Shown in pieces: positions 1-5,631 of a DNA stretch of 5,631 bases. Below the pieces are notes generated by a model, which saw nothing but the letters and a program-made list of their open reading frames with translations, was not told where the DNA came from and ran no database searches. Numbering within the stretch: the stretch's first letter is position 1; every line of letters starts with the position of its first letter. Origin of the DNA: an uncultured Nannocystaceae bacterium (GTDB lineage Bacteria; Myxococcota_A; Polyangia; Nannocystales; Nannocystaceae); the NCBI GenBank assembly GCA_938084085.1, contig CALKDV010000441.1:1-5631 (forward strand), given 5' to 3'. Position numbers and translations under genes: made by a program.

Positions 1-2
1 TC

Positions 3-923
3 GCCCCAGACGCTCTGGTGGCGCAGTGGATGGATGAGCTCGACGCGCTGGCCGTAGCTTTCTCCACCGGCACCATCCCCACCGACCCGGACGGCGCCGC
101 GATCCCCGTGTGGTACGTGGACGCCAACGGACGCGACTACCAGCAGCTCATGGAGAAGTTCTTGCTTGGCGCCGTGAACTTTTCCCAAGCCGCCGACGAC
201 TACCTCGACGACGACATCGAAGGGAAAGGTCTGCGTGCGGACAACTCAGCCGTCGAGGAGGAAGCCCCCTACACCGCGCTCGAGCACGCCTGGGACGAGG
301 GATTCGGATATTGGGGTGGCGCTCGGGACTACCTCGCCTATGCCGACGCTGATATCTCCGACAGCGCCGCCCACGATCACGACAGTAGCGGCGCCATCGA
401 CCTGCTCTCTGAGTACAACTTTGGCGCCGCACGAAATGCCTCCAAGCGGGACCGCGGAGCCGCCGAGTCCGCCCCCACAGACCTCTCCATGGACACGATG
501 ACCGCGTTCTTGACCGGCAGGGCCATCATCGCCGCCGCCGACGGGGACCTGTCCGAGGCGGAACAGATGGCACTTCAAGCCCAGCGCGACGCCGCCATCC
601 AAGGGTGGGAGAAGGCGCTGGCGGCCACCGCCGTGCACTACATCAACGACACGCTGCGAGACCTCAACGACGACGCCGTCGGCTTTGACACGCTCGCCAA
701 GCACTGGAGTGAGCTCAAGGGATTCGCGCTGGCGCTGCAGTTCAACCCCCGCATGACGCTCACCGACGCGCAGTTTATCGAGCTCCACATGTGGATCGGC
801 GAGGCGCCTGACCTCGACCCCGCGTATCAAGCGAACTTGCGGGAGGCGCGAAGCCTGCTCGCGTCAGCCTACGGATTTGCCGCGTCGAACCTGGGCGACG
901 AACTCGGAGAAGGTGGCTGGTAG
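3..923 (+). CDS. DUF4856 domain-containing protein, 5'-truncated by window edge
   Basis: Recognised from family memory as DUF4856, an uncharacterised exported family often encoded next to imelysin-like proteins; no biochemical activity is known to me. The 306 visible codons are open to the left edge with no stop. The GTG at 18 lies inside conserved-looking sequence and lacks a ribosome binding site, so the true start and signal peptide lie upstream. Family-like blocks are A-L-E-H-A-W-D-E-G-F-G-Y-W-G (nt 276-317), Y-I-N-D-T-L (nt 639-656) and K-H-W-S-E-L-K-G-F-A-L (nt 699-731). A D-H-D-S-S-G-A-I-D loop (nt 375-401) resembles a calcium-binding loop. The frame ends at TAG 921-923, 22 bp before the imelysin-family gene, so the two are probably co-transcribed and may act together in the envelope. 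A role in metal uptake is inferred from neighbours only. Family call fairly sure; function unknown. Confidence 0.85.
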   Translation, partial: APDALVAQWMDELDALAVAFSTGTIPTDPDGAAIPVWYVDANGRDYQQLMEKFLLGAVNFSQAADDYLDDDIEGKGLRADNSAVEEEAPYTALEHAWDEGFGYWGGARDYLAYADADISDSAAHDHDSSGAIDLLSEYNFGAARNASKRDRGAAESAPTDLSMDTMTAFLTGRAIIAAADGDLSEAEQMALQAQRDAAIQGWEKALAATAVHYINDTLRDLNDDAVGFDTLAKHWSELKGFALALQFNPRMTLTDAQFIELHMWIGEAPDLDPAYQANLREARSLLASAYGFAASNLGDELGEGGW

Positions 924-933
924 CCCCACGATT
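924..933 (+). repeat. 10-bp direct repeat, copy 1 (CCCCACGATT)
   Basis: The word CCCCACGATT lies directly after the DUF4856 stop codon and recurs exactly at 960-969, inside codons 5-8 of the imelysin gene. The 36-bp start-to-start distance places the copies either side of the ribosome binding site and start codon. It could be an operator or RNA element, or chance in GC-rich sequence. Confidence 0.35.
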
Positions 934-936
934 GTT

Positions 937-940
937 GGAG
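937..940 (+). promoter_or_regulatory. Ribosome binding site for the imelysin-family gene
   Basis: GGAG lies 5 bases before ATG 946. It decides the start: the frame is open from further upstream (GTG 877), but that would overlap the DUF4856 gene and place 23 residues ahead of the signal peptide. Confidence 0.75.
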
Positions 941-945
941 TCTCT

Positions 946-1017
946 ATGAAGAACCTGCACCCCACGATTTTCGCGTTGACCGCGTCCCTCGCGAGCGCGT
1001 TGGCCCCGCTCGCGTGC
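946..1017 (+). other. Lipoprotein signal peptide through Cys24
   Basis: Lys2 is followed by a hydrophobic stretch (residues 8-23) and then A-P-L-A-C-G. Cys24 is encoded at 1015-1017. The next residues are a G-D-L-S-S-S-S-S-G-S-N linker, typical of lipoproteins. Pro at -3 departs from the consensus lipobox, so cleavage by signal peptidase I instead is possible. Asp at +3, not +2, gives no clear retention signal by the enteric +2 rule. Confidence 0.65.
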
Positions 1018-2181
1018 GGTGACTTGTCGTCGAGCTCCTCAGGCTCAAACGCGGCCATCCCGGGCGATGCGTCGATGCACCGGGCCATGCTCACCAGCCT
1101 CGCGTACAACGCCATCGCTCCGTCGTATGAGGCCGCCGCCGCCGCTGCGACCTCCCTGGAGGCTGCCACCTCCACCTACGCGACGGCTGCAGTCGCGGGC
1201 TCAGGCACCGACGAGCAACGCGCCGCCGCCCAAACCGCGTGGACCGACGCGGTCCTGGCGTGGGAGGTTGTGGAGCAGATGCAGCTAGGTCCGGCCGCGC
1301 CCACCGGGAGCGGTATCGGCGGGGCTGGCAAGCGTGATGAGGTCTACTCGTGGCCCACGGTGAACCCATGCCGCATCGACCAAGAGCTCGTGGAGCAAGG
1401 CTATCTTCAAGGCGACTTTTTCACGGCCAACCTCGTGAACACCTACGGCCTTGACGCCCTCGAATACCTGCTGTTTTACGGCGGCGACGCCAACGCCTGC
1501 GCCCCCCAACTCCCCATTAACGTCGACGGCACGTGGGCGGCGCTCGGCCCCGATGAGATCGCGAAGCGCCGCGCCAACTATGCGACCGCGGTCGCGACCG
1601 CGCTGGCGACGGAAGTCGCCGGGCTCGCGCAGTCGTGGTCCGCAGCGGATGGTCCGTTCACCGTAGCGCTCGCCGATCCCGACCTGAACAACTCTCCCTA
1701 CGGCACCGTTCGCGCCGGCCTCAACGAGGTGGTTCGGGCCATGTTCTACCTTGATCTTGAGGTGAAGGACGACAAACTCGGGGTGCCCGCGGGCGTCCTC
1801 GAATGCGCCGCAGCCCCCTGCATCGCCGACCTTGAGTTCGTCCACGCGCAGCTCTCAAAGGACGCGGTGCTCGCCAATCTCGAAGGGTTCAAGCGCCTGT
1901 TCCACGGGGGCACCGACCCCGCCCAACACACTGGGTTTGACGACCTGCTCGCGTCCATTGGCGAGGGGCCACTCGCCGACAGCATGGCAGCGAGCATCGA
2001 GACCGCGCTCACGACGTGTGGCGCCGTGGAGGGCTCATTCACCGCGGCGTTGACCGCCGAAACCGCCGCGCTCAACGCCTGCCACACCTCGGTCCGCGAG
2101 GTCACCAACTGGCTCAAGGGCGATTTTTCGACGCTCTTGATGCTCTCGATCCCCAGCGAGGCCGCGGGTGACGCCGACTGA
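946..2181 (+). CDS. Imelysin-family (peptidase M75-like) predicted lipoprotein
   Basis: 411 aa. Imelysin-family proteins are helical envelope proteins linked to iron uptake; most are thought to bind metal or a partner rather than cleave peptides. The N-terminus is a signal peptide (residues 1-23) ending at Cys24, followed by a Ser-rich linker, which suggests lipidation, although Pro at -3 makes the lipobox imperfect. Family marks are S-W-P-T-V-N-P-C-R-I-D-Q (135-146), G-L-D-A-L-E-Y-L-L-F (168-177) and a C-terminal F-S-T-L-L-M-L-S-I-P-S-E-A-A-G-D-A-D. The classical GxHxxE motif is replaced by GLDALE, with Asp for His, so peptidase activity is doubtful. Beyond Cys24 there are six Cys (142, 185, 287, 292, 358, 379), compatible with three disulfides in an exported protein. 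It overlaps the next gene by 14 bp. A periplasm-facing, receptor-associated iron role is inferred from context. Confidence 0.9.
   Translation: MKNLHPTIFALTASLASALAPLACGDLSSSSSGSNAAIPGDASMHRAMLTSLAYNAIAPSYEAAAAAATSLEAATSTYATAAVAGSGTDEQRAAAQTAWTDAVLAWEVVEQMQLGPAAPTGSGIGGAGKRDEVYSWPTVNPCRIDQELVEQGYLQGDFFTANLVNTYGLDALEYLLFYGGDANACAPQLPINVDGTWAALGPDEIAKRRANYATAVATALATEVAGLAQSWSAADGPFTVALADPDLNNSPYGTVRAGLNEVVRAMFYLDLEVKDDKLGVPAGVLECAAAPCIADLEFVHAQLSKDAVLANLEGFKRLFHGGTDPAQHTGFDDLLASIGEGPLADSMAASIETALTTCGAVEGSFTAALTAETAALNACHTSVREVTNWLKGDFSTLLMLSIPSEAAGDAD
960..969 (+). repeat. 10-bp direct repeat, copy 2 (CCCCACGATT)
   Basis: Exact second copy of the word at 924-933. It lies within coding sequence for the signal peptide of the imelysin-family protein. 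Confidence 0.35.
2158..2161 (+). promoter_or_regulatory. Ribosome binding site favouring GTG 2168
   Basis: GAGG lies 6 bases before GTG 2168, inside the end of the imelysin gene. The alternative in-frame ATG at 2189 has no purine-rich motif at proper distance. The GTG start overlaps the upstream stop (TGA 2179-2181), which suggests translational coupling. Confidence 0.55.
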
Positions 2182-3115
2182 CGCCCCCATGCTGGACGCG
2201 CTCTCTCGCTCGTGGACGAACCTCTTGTTCGACCCGGCGGCGCGGACCTATTGGGGCTACCTGCTCACGGCGGCTGTGGTGGTGCTCGCCCTCGATTTCT
2301 CCGCGCGCGCGCGCGGCCACGGATCCGGGCGTGACCTCGTGCGGCGATGGCTCGGGCCGTCGGCGCGCGTGGACTACCTGCTCATCGCGATCAAGCCGCT
2401 GTTGTTCGCGTTGTGGGCGCTGCCGTGGGCGCTCACGGCCCATGGGATCGCGGCCTTCTTGGTGCGACGCGCGGACCGCCTGTTTGGTCGGCCCGAGCTC
2501 ACGGGGTTTGAGACGTGGCAGGTGGGGCTCGTGTACACCGTGGTTTTGTTTGTGGCGTGGGATCTGAGCCGCTACCTGCTGCATCTGGCCATGCACCGCG
2601 TGGAGGCGCTGTGGCAGGTGCACCAAGTCCACCACAGCGCCGAGACGCTGACCCCCTTCACCTTGTACCGCGTGCACCCGGTGGAGACCGCGCTGTACCA
2701 GGCGCGCGGCGTCCTCGTGACCGGACTGGTCACCGCGGTGTTTTACTTTTTCTTCCGCGGGGCCGCGGTGGAGAACCAGCTCCTCGGGGTGAACGCCCTC
2801 GGTGTCACGTTCAGCGCCCTCGGCGGGAACCTGCGCCACAGCCACTCCTTTTGGCGCTGGGGCACACGGCTCGAGCGGTGGTTCATCAGCCCCGCACAGC
2901 ACCAGCTTCACCACGCAAAGACCCGCGCCCGCGGCCAGGTGAACTACGGGACGTGGCTCGCTGTTTGGGACCGCCTCGGCGGCTCCTTGCGACTCGCGGA
3001 CGCCGCCCCCCCCGAAGGTTTTGGGCTCCACCCCGAGGACCGCAACCATGACCCGTACCGCCTCACGTCGGTGCTGCTCGACCCGGTCCGCGGCCTCGCT
3101 CGCGTCCTCGCGCGA
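2168..3115 (+). other. Sterol desaturase/FAH domain (residues 1-316)
   Basis: This part has the length and layout of a complete stand-alone FAH enzyme: several membrane helices, three His clusters (HxxxH, HxxHH, HxxHH) and the N-Y-G...W-D-R-L-G-G block that follows the last cluster in alkylglycerol monooxygenase-like members. All expected metal ligands are present, so it is probably active. The substrate cannot be read from sequence. In this family the His clusters and the C-terminus normally face the cytoplasm. Confidence 0.88.
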
Positions 3116-5536
3116 CCGCCCCGTCCTGCTCCGGCGCGCAAGCCTTGGACCCTCGGCGTCAAGCTGAGCGTCCTCGCGGGTGGACTGTTGATTCCCACTA
3201 CGGTGAGGGCCGCAGAGCCTGCAGAGCCTGTTGAGCCCGCCCCGCCCGAGCAACCGACCCCGCCCGAGGCCGCTGAAGACGAGGACGACGCCGACGTTGA
3301 CCTCTCCGGTTTCTACGACGAGCCCAACGAGCAAGCCGAGGACGCCCCCGGTACCGACGACACCGCGAGCGAAACACCCGAAGAGCCCGACGTGGACACC
3401 CGAGGCGTCACCGCCGACATCGCCGCGCCCACCGTCTCCATCATCGGTGAACCCGAGGACTTGCCACGCATCGTCGGTTCGGCGCACCTCGTGGATGAGG
3501 CCACCCTCGAGCGTGACGAGAACGACGACGTGCAACGCATCCTGCGGACCGTGCCCGGCGTGTACGTCCGCGGCGAAGACGGCTTTGGCTTGCGCCCCAA
3601 CATCGGGTTGCGCGGCGTCGATCCCAACCGAAGCTCCAAGATCACCTTGATGGAGGACGGCGTGCTGCTTGGCCCCGCCCCCTACGCAGCCCCCGCCGCC
3701 TACTACTTCCCCATGACCACCCGCATGGTGGGGATCGAGGTGTTCAAAGGCCCCGCCGCCGTTCGCTACGGACCCAACACCATCGGCGGCGCCATCAACT
3801 TGCGCACCCGCGACATCCCCCGCGAGAGCGACGGAGGGCTCGACCTCGCCATCGGTCAGCGCGGATACGGCAAGGCCCACGGCCACTGGGGTCGCAGCTG
3901 GAAGCACTTCGGCATGCTCATCGAGGGTGTGCGCATCCAATCCAACGGCTTCAAAGAGCTCGACGGCGGCGGGGACACGGGCTTCGGTAAAAACGAGGGC
4001 ATGCTCAAGCTGCGCGCGAACGTGGACCCCGCGGCCCGCGTGTACCACCAGTTCGACGCCAAGGTGGGCATCTCTACCGAGCGCTCCTTCGAGACCTACC
4101 TCGGCTTGACCGACGCCGATTTTGAGGCCAACCCCTATCGCCGCTACGTGGGATCTCAAAAGGGCCTGATGCGGTGGTGGCGAAGCCAGGCCCAGCTCAG
4201 CTACCTGCTGGCCTACGGTGATTTGGTGGAACTCCAAACCACCGCCTACCGCCACGACTTCTCCCGCGCGTGGACCAAGTTCAACACCTTTCGCGGCGGA
4301 CCGAGCATCGAAGACGTCATGGCGGACAGCGGCGGGCAGTCGGCCATCTACTTGGGAATCCTCCGCGGCGAAGAGGACAGCACCAGCGCCGATGAGGCCC
4401 TCATGATCGGCACGAACGCCCGGCGCTACGTGTCCCAAGGGATCCAGAACACGCTCCGCATCTCCCCGCGCACCAAGTACGTCGACCAGACCATCGAGTT
4501 CGGAGCGCGGTTCCACGCAGACACCATCCGCCGCGACCACACCCAAGACGGCTACTTGATGGTGTCCTCCACGCTCGTGCCCGAGGGGACCGACGAGGAG
4601 CAGACCACGCTCAACCGCGGCGCCGCCTACGCCGGCGCGCTCCACCTCCACGATGAAATCGTGATCGTGGATCGTCTCACCGTGTCGCCTGGCGCCCGCG
4701 TCGAGCTTATCCGCACCGACTTTACCGACGACCTCAACGGGAGCAAATCGAGCGCCTTTAACGCCGTGTTCGTGCCGGGCATCGGCGCCCACGTCCAAGC
4801 CACCGACTGGCTCGGGGTGCTGGCGGGCGTGCACTCGGGCTTCTCTCCGGTCGCCCCGGGTCAAGCCGACGACGTCCGCCCCGAGCGCAGCATCAACTAC
4901 GAGGGGGGATTTCGGCTCGGCGGGGAACCACTCGCAGGCTTCACCGCAGAAGCCGTCGGATTTTTCAACGACTACTCCAACCTCACGGGCGAGTGCACCT
5001 TCGCCCAAGGCTGCGACGACAGCAACATTGGCGACCAGTTCAACGCCGGCAAGGTGAAGGTAGCGGGCGCGGAGGTCGCGGCCGGATTTGAGCGACGCTT
5101 CAAGCGAAACGGTTGGGTCGACACCGACGCCAACTACACCTTCACCTGGTCTCGGTTCGAGCGCAGCTTCGCCTCGGCGAGCCCGCAGTTTGGAATTGTG
5201 GAGGCCGGCGACGCGCTGCCGTACTTGCCCGTCCACGTCGCCAGCCTCAAGCTCGCGGGCGGCATGAAGAAGTGGGGCCTATGGGGCACCCTCGCCTACA
5301 ACGGGCAGATGCGCGACACCCCAAGCCAGGGCGCGATCCCGGCGGACGAGCGGATCGATCGTTTCGTCACCCTCGACCTCGGCGGCCGGGTCTGGGTGAA
5401 TGAGCGCGCGTCGATCTACCTGAACATGATGAACGTGACCGGCGCCGAGTACATGGTGTCGCGGCGGCCCTTCGGCGCTCGTCCCGGCCGCCCGCGCTTC
5501 GCGAGCATCGGCTTCAAATACGACTTCGGATCCTAA
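2168..5536 (+). CDS. Sterol desaturase/fatty acid hydroxylase domain fused to a FecA-like TonB-dependent receptor
   Basis: 1122 aa in one uninterrupted frame. Residues 1 to ~315 form an FAH-superfamily domain: hydrophobic helices near 28-44, 68-99, 117-138, 180-196 and 203-221, His boxes H139-xxx-H143, H152-xx-HH156 and H245-xx-HH249, extra His at 170, 224 and 226, and a conserved N-Y-G-T-W-L-A-V-W-D-R-L (259-270). Such domains oxidise lipids at a di-metal centre in the inner membrane. Residues 324-348 resemble a signal peptide ending in VRA. An acidic, Pro-rich stretch follows (349-420), then a plug with G-L-R-G-V-D-P-N-R-S (480-489) and V-F-K-G-P-A-A-V-R-Y-G-P-N-T-I-G-G-A (525-542), then a β-barrel ending in F-K-Y-D-F-G-S. 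There is no STN signalling domain. GTG 2168 is preferred over ATG 2189 because of its Shine-Dalgarno motif. The ligand is unknown; FecA resemblance and the neighbours suggest iron chelates. Domain calls are firm; whether the product stays fused is unknown. Confidence 0.88.
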   Translation: MTPTDAPMLDALSRSWTNLLFDPAARTYWGYLLTAAVVVLALDFSARARGHGSGRDLVRRWLGPSARVDYLLIAIKPLLFALWALPWALTAHGIAAFLVRRADRLFGRPELTGFETWQVGLVYTVVLFVAWDLSRYLLHLAMHRVEALWQVHQVHHSAETLTPFTLYRVHPVETALYQARGVLVTGLVTAVFYFFFRGAAVENQLLGVNALGVTFSALGGNLRHSHSFWRWGTRLERWFISPAQHQLHHAKTRARGQVNYGTWLAVWDRLGGSLRLADAAPPEGFGLHPEDRNHDPYRLTSVLLDPVRGLARVLARPPRPAPARKPWTLGVKLSVLAGGLLIPTTVRAAEPAEPVEPAPPEQPTPPEAAEDEDDADVDLSGFYDEPNEQAEDAPGTDDTASETPEEPDVDTRGVTADIAAPTVSIIGEPEDLPRIVGSAHLVDEATLERDENDDVQRILRTVPGVYVRGEDGFGLRPNIGLRGVDPNRSSKITLMEDGVLLGPAPYAAPAAYYFPMTTRMVGIEVFKGPAAVRYGPNTIGGAINLRTRDIPRESDGGLDLAIGQRGYGKAHGHWGRSWKHFGMLIEGVRIQSNGFKELDGGGDTGFGKNEGMLKLRANVDPAARVYHQFDAKVGISTERSFETYLGLTDADFEANPYRRYVGSQKGLMRWWRSQAQLSYLLAYGDLVELQTTAYRHDFSRAWTKFNTFRGGPSIEDVMADSGGQSAIYLGILRGEEDSTSADEALMIGTNARRYVSQGIQNTLRISPRTKYVDQTIEFGARFHADTIRRDHTQDGYLMVSSTLVPEGTDEEQTTLNRGAAYAGALHLHDEIVIVDRLTVSPGARVELIRTDFTDDLNGSKSSAFNAVFVPGIGAHVQATDWLGVLAGVHSGFSPVAPGQADDVRPERSINYEGGFRLGGEPLAGFTAEAVGFFNDYSNLTGECTFAQGCDDSNIGDQFNAGKVKVAGAEVAAGFERRFKRNGWVDTDANYTFTWSRFERSFASASPQFGIVEAGDALPYLPVHVASLKLAGGMKKWGLWGTLAYNGQMRDTPSQGAIPADERIDRFVTLDLGGRVWVNERASIYLNMMNVTGAEYMVSRRPFGARPGRPRFASIGFKYDFGS
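3137..3211 (+). other. Internal signal-peptide-like segment between the two domains
   Basis: Residues 324-348 begin with R-K, continue with a hydrophobic run rich in Leu, Val, Ala and Gly (L-G-V-K-L-S-V-L-A-G-G-L-L-I), and end P-T-T-V-R-A before A-E-P. V-R-A fits the -3/-1 rule for signal peptidase I. An Arg-rich stretch (308-324) precedes it. This is what a TBDR signal peptide looks like, but it has no start codon of its own: no in-frame ATG, and the nearest GTG (3071) lacks a ribosome binding site. Confidence 0.7.
3212..3229 (+). repeat. Tandem 9-bp repeat GCAGAGCCT x2
   Basis: Two exact copies encode Ala-Glu-Pro twice, immediately after the predicted VRA cleavage site. They begin a Pro/Glu-rich stretch that probably grew by slippage. 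Confidence 0.6.
3212..5533 (+). other. FecA-like TonB-dependent receptor portion (residues 349-1122)
   Basis: About 774 residues, a normal size for a mature TBDR. The order is an acidic Pro/Glu/Asp-rich N-terminal stretch, a possible TonB box around P-T-V-S-I-I-G-E (421-428), the plug (about 430-545) and the barrel to the C-terminus. The plug block around 480-505 matches the FecA type (GIRGLNP... in E. coli FecA). The only two Cys of the whole 1122-aa protein, 943 and 949, lie in a barrel loop (E-C-T-F-A-Q-G-C-D-D) and could form a disulfide. Energy would come from TonB with the ExbB-type protein encoded next. Confidence 0.9.
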
Positions 5537-5543
5537 AGAGAGA
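5537..5543 (+). promoter_or_regulatory. Ribosome binding site for the ExbB-like gene
   Basis: Purine-rich GAGAGAC-type sequence starts right after TAA 5534-5536, with the AGAG core 8 to 10 bases before ATG 5551. It fills the 14-bp gap, leaving no room for a promoter or terminator. Confidence 0.55.
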
Positions 5544-5550
5544 CACGCAC

Positions 5551-5631
5551 ATGCAAGAACAAAATCTATGGGAACTCCTCGCGGAGGTGGGCTGGACGAT
5601 GGTCCCCATCTACGTGTGCTCGGTGTTTGTG
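5551..5631 (+). CDS. MotA/TolQ/ExbB proton channel family protein, N-terminus only
   Basis: Only 27 codons are inside the window. The N-terminus, M-Q-E-Q-N-L-W-E-L-L then V-G-W-T-M-V-P-I-Y-V-C-S-V-F-V, has the short amphipathic start and the (M/W)xPIxxCS entry into the first membrane helix seen in ExbB/TolQ homologues. ExbB with ExbD and TonB converts the proton gradient at the inner membrane into energy for TBDR transport. Its place 14 bp after a receptor gene supports ExbB over MotA or TolQ. ATG 5551 is chosen from the purine-rich motif upstream. The call rests on little sequence plus context. Confidence 0.7.
   Translation, partial: MQEQNLWELLAEVGWTMVPIYVCSVFV

Noticed and set aside
18..20. 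GTG 18 as the start of the DUF4856 gene
   Set aside because: The frame is open to the window edge, there is no ribosome binding site, and an exported protein would need a signal peptide, which is not seen here.
246..830. A 194-codon minus-strand frame opposite the DUF4856 gene
   Set aside because: Gly/Val-rich shadow with no motif; the + strand frame shows conserved family blocks.
877..945. GTG 877 as start of the imelysin-family protein
   Set aside because: It would overlap the DUF4856 gene by 47 bases and put 23 residues before a clean signal peptide; ATG 946 has GGAG at a 5-base distance.
1285..1845. A 186-codon minus-strand frame opposite the imelysin gene
   Set aside because: Shadow of a high-GC gene, without domain or ribosome binding site.
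3071..3073. GTG 3071 as a separate internal start for the receptor
   Set aside because: There is no purine-rich motif upstream, and it falls inside the C-terminal tail of the FAH domain. It remains a possible weak re-initiation site but is not supported.
3048..3168. ATG 3048 in another frame as the true receptor start, which would imply a frameshift at the junction
   Set aside because: That frame gives an Arg/Ser-rich peptide unlike a signal peptide and stops near 3168. The fused frame is coherent on both sides of the junction, so a sequencing indel is not needed to explain it.
2114..5236. A 1040-codon open frame on the minus strand, antisense to almost the whole fusion gene
   Set aside because: It is a shadow of the strongly GC-biased codons of the + strand gene. 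The translation is low-complexity (Val, Gly, Ala, Arg, Glu) with no recognisable domain, while the + frame carries clear FAH and TBDR motifs.
5534..5550. Possible terminator or promoter between the fusion gene and the ExbB-like gene
   Set aside because: The gap is only 14 bases, with no inverted repeat or T-run, and is taken up by the ribosome binding site.

Overview
The window is GC-rich (about two thirds GC by eye), densely packed and transcribed entirely on the + strand. It looks like the middle of one operon from a high-GC Gram-negative bacterium with an outer membrane. An alanine-rich lipoprotein with a Ser linker and the strong GC codon bias fit a myxobacterium-like or other former deltaproteobacterial lineage. 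That placement is inference: no taxonomic marker gene is present.

Layout: (i) 3-923, the 3' part of a gene for an exported DUF4856-family protein, cut by the left edge; (ii) 946-2181, an imelysin-family (peptidase M75-like) predicted lipoprotein of 411 aa; (iii) 2168-5536, a single uninterrupted 1122-codon frame. Its first ~315 residues are a membrane-bound sterol desaturase/fatty acid hydroxylase (FAH) domain with all three His boxes. This is followed by an internal signal-peptide-like segment ending in V-R-A, then a complete FecA-like TonB-dependent receptor (TBDR); (iv) 5551-5631, the first 27 codons of a MotA/TolQ/ExbB-type proton channel subunit, cut by the right edge. Gaps are 22 bp, a 14-bp overlap and 14 bp, so the genes are probably co-transcribed. 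No promoter or terminator is visible, as expected inside an operon. No stretch over 300 bases lacks a gene.

How they may work together: imelysin-family proteins and FecA-like receptors are linked to iron acquisition, and ExbB-type proteins energise TBDRs through TonB. The locus therefore reads as an outer-membrane uptake module, probably for iron or an iron-containing ligand. It has an accessory envelope lipoprotein, a DUF4856 partner, a receptor and its motor. The unusual element is the translational fusion of an inner-membrane di-metal oxygenase-type enzyme to an outer-membrane receptor. These two parts cannot both reach their normal membranes as one chain, so the internal signal peptide must be cleaved (a two-protein polyprotein) or the arrangement is novel. 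This is the main point of interest.
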